Positions 31,393 to 33,473 of a DNA stretch of 33,473 bases are shown here, piece by piece. Source of the stretch: Flavobacteriaceae bacterium UBA3179 (GTDB taxonomy: Bacteria; Bacteroidota; Bacteroidia; Flavobacteriales; Flavobacteriaceae). The position numbers and the translations under genes were made by a program. A model generated the notes under the pieces. It was given only the letters and a program-made list of their open reading frames with translations. It had not been told where the DNA came from and made no database searches. The number at the start of each line of letters is the position of its first letter. The stretch's first letter is position 1. The stretch covers positions 15,979-49,451 of the forward strand of contig DEXR01000038.1 of the NCBI GenBank assembly GCA_002364245.1. The letters are read 5' to 3'.

Positions 31393-31513
31393 TAAATTTA
31401 TAACCGCTTTGCACAACAAATAATTATAATTTTATTTAGAAATAAATCCGCATCATCATACAACATCACTTAGGTACAAAATTTGATTATCTTTAACCAA
31501 AATTTTTATTTAT

Positions 31514-32767
31514 ATGTTTCAGAAGAAATTATTCGGCCTTTTATTGCTATTTACACCTTCATTACTTTTTGCTCAGTTGTCCGAAATTCCAGCTCCCAAT
31601 TACATTAAAACCATCCAGTTCAAAGGTGCAACTGCACAAAGCGAACTACCTATGATACGACTGGGAGAAAGATTACAGCTCTCTTTTGATGCTTTAAATG
31701 GTGAAGAAGAAGACTTCTATTACACCATAACCCACCATAATTTTGATTGGACCAAAAGTGATTTGGCAAAAAGTGAATACTTAGATGGATTTGACGATGT
31801 ACGGATTGAAACGTATGAAAATTCGTTAAACACACTACAGATTTTTTCACACTATACTTTATCAATACCTAACCGGGAAACCCGAAGAATTACCAAAAGT
31901 GGAAATTACCTCATTACTATTTTTGACAGCGACAACAACCCCATCTTTTCAAGAAAGTTTATGGTTATCGAAGAAATAGCTGGCGTTACCTTAGATATTA
32001 GACGATCGCGTGACCTTAAATATATAGACGAAAAACAGACTGTACAATTTACTATTAACTCACCGTCTCTTTTACTTATTAACCCGAAACAGACGGTGAA
32101 CACCTTGGTCATGCAAAACAGCAACCTAAAAACAGCCATTACAGATTTGAAACCACAATACACAATTGGAAACGAATTGATATATAAATATGACAAAGAA
32201 TCTTCTTTTTGGGGTGGAAACGAGTTCTTGGCGTTTGACAATAAAGATGTTCGTGCTGCCGGTAACAGCATTAGCCGCATAAGCCTTAGTGATGTATATG
32301 AAAACTTCTTATTTACAGATATTGGAAGGTATGATCGTCCTTACACCTACAACCCAGATATTAATGGAAATTTTGTTGTAAGGAACATAGGCGCCAATAA
32401 CCAAAACATAGAAGCAGAATACGTTAGGTTGCACTTCAACCTTCAGTATTTTGAAGACATTGGTGATAAGGAAATACACCTCTACGGAAACTTCAATAAT
32501 TGGACTATTGACGGGTCTACTTATATGAAATATGACCCGCAGAGCGACACATATCGAAATTCTCGCCTATTTAAACAAGGGTTTTACAACTATAAATATG
32601 TATTGGTAGATCGCGATGGCACCATAGAGCCCGGAGCCATAAGTGGAAATTTTTGGCAAACGGAAAACGATTACACTGTGTTGGTTTACTTTAGAGATTT
32701 AGGAGCCCGCTATGACCGTATTATAGGCATGGGAAGAGGAAATTCTACTAACATCACCAATAATTAA
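31514..32767 (+). CDS. Type IX secretion system plug protein (DUF5103)
   Basis: A 417-residue exported protein. It has a signal peptide (MFQKKLFGLLLLFTPSLLFAQ), then a beta-rich N-terminal region with IKTIQFKG and FNWTKSDLAKSEYLDGFD-like DUF5103 marks (the second reads NFDWTKSDLAKSEYLDGFDD). The C-terminal part includes LHLYGNFNNW-type sequence (KEIHLYGNFNNWTIDG, about 328-343), typical of the family. DUF5103 proteins include the plug that seals the periplasmic mouth of the SprA outer-membrane channel in type IX secretion. No other T9SS genes are nearby. A TATCTTTA near-match -7 box lies at 31488-31495. The gene is divergent from nqrA. Confidence 0.88.
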   Translation: MFQKKLFGLLLLFTPSLLFAQLSEIPAPNYIKTIQFKGATAQSELPMIRLGERLQLSFDALNGEEEDFYYTITHHNFDWTKSDLAKSEYLDGFDDVRIETYENSLNTLQIFSHYTLSIPNRETRRITKSGNYLITIFDSDNNPIFSRKFMVIEEIAGVTLDIRRSRDLKYIDEKQTVQFTINSPSLLLINPKQTVNTLVMQNSNLKTAITDLKPQYTIGNELIYKYDKESSFWGGNEFLAFDNKDVRAAGNSISRISLSDVYENFLFTDIGRYDRPYTYNPDINGNFVVRNIGANNQNIEAEYVRLHFNLQYFEDIGDKEIHLYGNFNNWTIDGSTYMKYDPQSDTYRNSRLFKQGFYNYKYVLVDRDGTIEPGAISGNFWQTENDYTVLVYFRDLGARYDRIIGMGRGNSTNITNN

Positions 32768-32784
32768 CTTTTCATCTTTACGGT

Positions 32785-33473
32785 ATGAGCAAACACAAAC
32801 CGGTACCATCCAATAGCCGTAAAGCTCGTAAATATCGGGGGGCTGAGTGCCTAAACTGTGGACAGCCCCTAGATTTAAGTGATATTTATTGTCCGTATTG
32901 CTCACAACTAAACAGCACCAAACAACTTTCTTTTAAAGATTTCTTTGCTGAATTTGCAGGTAGTATAGTCACCTATGACTCCAGATTGCGCTACACCTTA
33001 AAAGATTTGCTTTTCAGTCCAGGAACCATTACTAAAAGATATGCAAAAGGCGAACGATTAAAATACGCCAACCCATTCCGATTTTTTTTAAGCGTATCGA
33101 TTATTTATTTCATATTACAGAGCCTCATTACCACATTTACAGGAGAAAGTGCATTTTTAAACTTCAATGAAAAACCCAATGAGAAAGAAGTTTCATCAGG
33201 ACAAACTGGGAACAATTTTAAACTATATTCAAATAAAGCAGATAGCCTTAAGGTAGATTCTATTTTACAGAAGAATGAAATGCCCAACCAAAGGCAAGTT
33301 GATTCTATTTTAAAAGAAAAAATTTCTGGCGTAAAAAAAGACACGCTGGAAACCTATGAATATATTTCTGAAAAAGACTTAGACACTCTTTCGAGGGGCG
33401 AACGATTATTGAAACGGTTTTCTCTCTATAATGACTTTTACGAAACCACAAAAATAAAAAGCCCCACAGTAGC
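32785..33473 (+). CDS. DUF3667 domain protein, zinc-ribbon membrane protein (cut by window end)
   Basis: An open frame starts at ATGAGCAAACAC and runs off the end of the window, giving at least 229 residues. The N terminus has a zinc ribbon (CLNCGQPLDLSDIYCPYC, Cys pairs at about 24/27 and 39/42). The DUF3667 block follows (LSFKDFFAEFAGSIVTYDSRLRYTLKDLLFSPG, then YAKGERLKYANPFRFFLSVS). A hydrophobic helix starts near residue 105 (FLSVSIIYFILQSLITTF), then a charged periplasmic-looking region with repeated DSILxKxE units (near 152 and 166). More helices are expected beyond the window. Function unknown. It lies 17 bases after the plug gene, so co-transcription is likely. Confidence 0.82.
   Translation, partial: MSKHKPVPSNSRKARKYRGAECLNCGQPLDLSDIYCPYCSQLNSTKQLSFKDFFAEFAGSIVTYDSRLRYTLKDLLFSPGTITKRYAKGERLKYANPFRFFLSVSIIYFILQSLITTFTGESAFLNFNEKPNEKEVSSGQTGNNFKLYSNKADSLKVDSILQKNEMPNQRQVDSILKEKISGVKKDTLETYEYISEKDLDTLSRGERLLKRFSLYNDFYETTKIKSPTV

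Noticed and set aside
31906..32280. 124-residue open frame antisense to the plug protein gene
   Set aside because: No start context or domain, fully covered by the DUF5103 gene.
1..33473. CRISPR arrays, tRNA or rRNA genes, insertion sequences, prophage or integrase genes
   Set aside because: No spaced direct repeats, cloverleaf candidates, transposase or integrase sequences were seen; the window is densely packed with ordinary chromosomal genes.

Overview
The window is AT-rich bacterial DNA that fits a marine-type member of the Flavobacteriaceae (Bacteroidota). The support is: a type IX secretion system plug-type protein (DUF5103); a six-gene Na+-translocating NADH:quinone reductase (nqrA-F); small orphan carboxypeptidase-regulatory-like proteins; DUF6702 and DUF3667 proteins; and several promoter -7 boxes of the Bacteroidota form TAnnTTTG. 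No rRNA, tRNA, CRISPR array, insertion sequence or phage gene was seen. No gap between genes exceeds 300 bases; the largest, about 194 bases, lies between nqrA and the plug gene.

Positions 1-6804 look like the lower branch of tryptophan/kynurenine (3-hydroxyanthranilate) breakdown. In order: the tail of a RidA-family gene (candidate 2-aminomuconate deaminase), a secreted esterase-like protein, an aldehyde dehydrogenase of the 2-aminomuconic/2-hydroxymuconic semialdehyde type, an SDR protein lacking the usual YxxxK catalytic pair, an ACMSD-type decarboxylase with all metal ligands, and an unrecognised seven-helix membrane protein. A lipoate-protein ligase gene is inserted on the opposite strand. 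Positions 6918-9125 hold a POT peptide transporter followed closely by an O-methyltransferase, closed by a bidirectional terminator.

Positions 9185-16234, minus strand, carry a subtilisin-like lipoprotein protease, a PAP2 phosphatase, TatA, an M1 metallopeptidase, a DUF6702 protein and two tandem paralogous proteins. The paralogs have the regulatory-like domain and a TonB-box-like linker of TonB-dependent transporters, but no plug or barrel. Positions 16315-19492 hold housekeeping and cell-wall genes: PepE-type dipeptidase, GNAT acetyltransferase, M15 D,D-carboxypeptidase-like, M48 protease and DUF1801. Positions 19618-23784 hold gpmI, a thioredoxin-like lipoprotein, a HAD hydrolase, map and a methyltransferase.

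Positions 23781-31319, minus strand, form the Nqr locus: nqrA-B-C-D-E-F with a promoter upstream and a strong terminator downstream. A separate two-gene unit follows: a 120-residue unknown protein translationally coupled to apbE. ApbE is the flavin transferase that attaches FMN to NqrB and NqrC, whose acceptor threonines are visible. The least explained items are the 120-residue protein (it resembles a catalytically dead nuclease fold), the tandem TonB-box orphans, the seven-helix protein, and a long inverted repeat inside the nqr operon. The last two genes are the DUF5103 plug protein and a DUF3667 membrane protein cut off by the window end.
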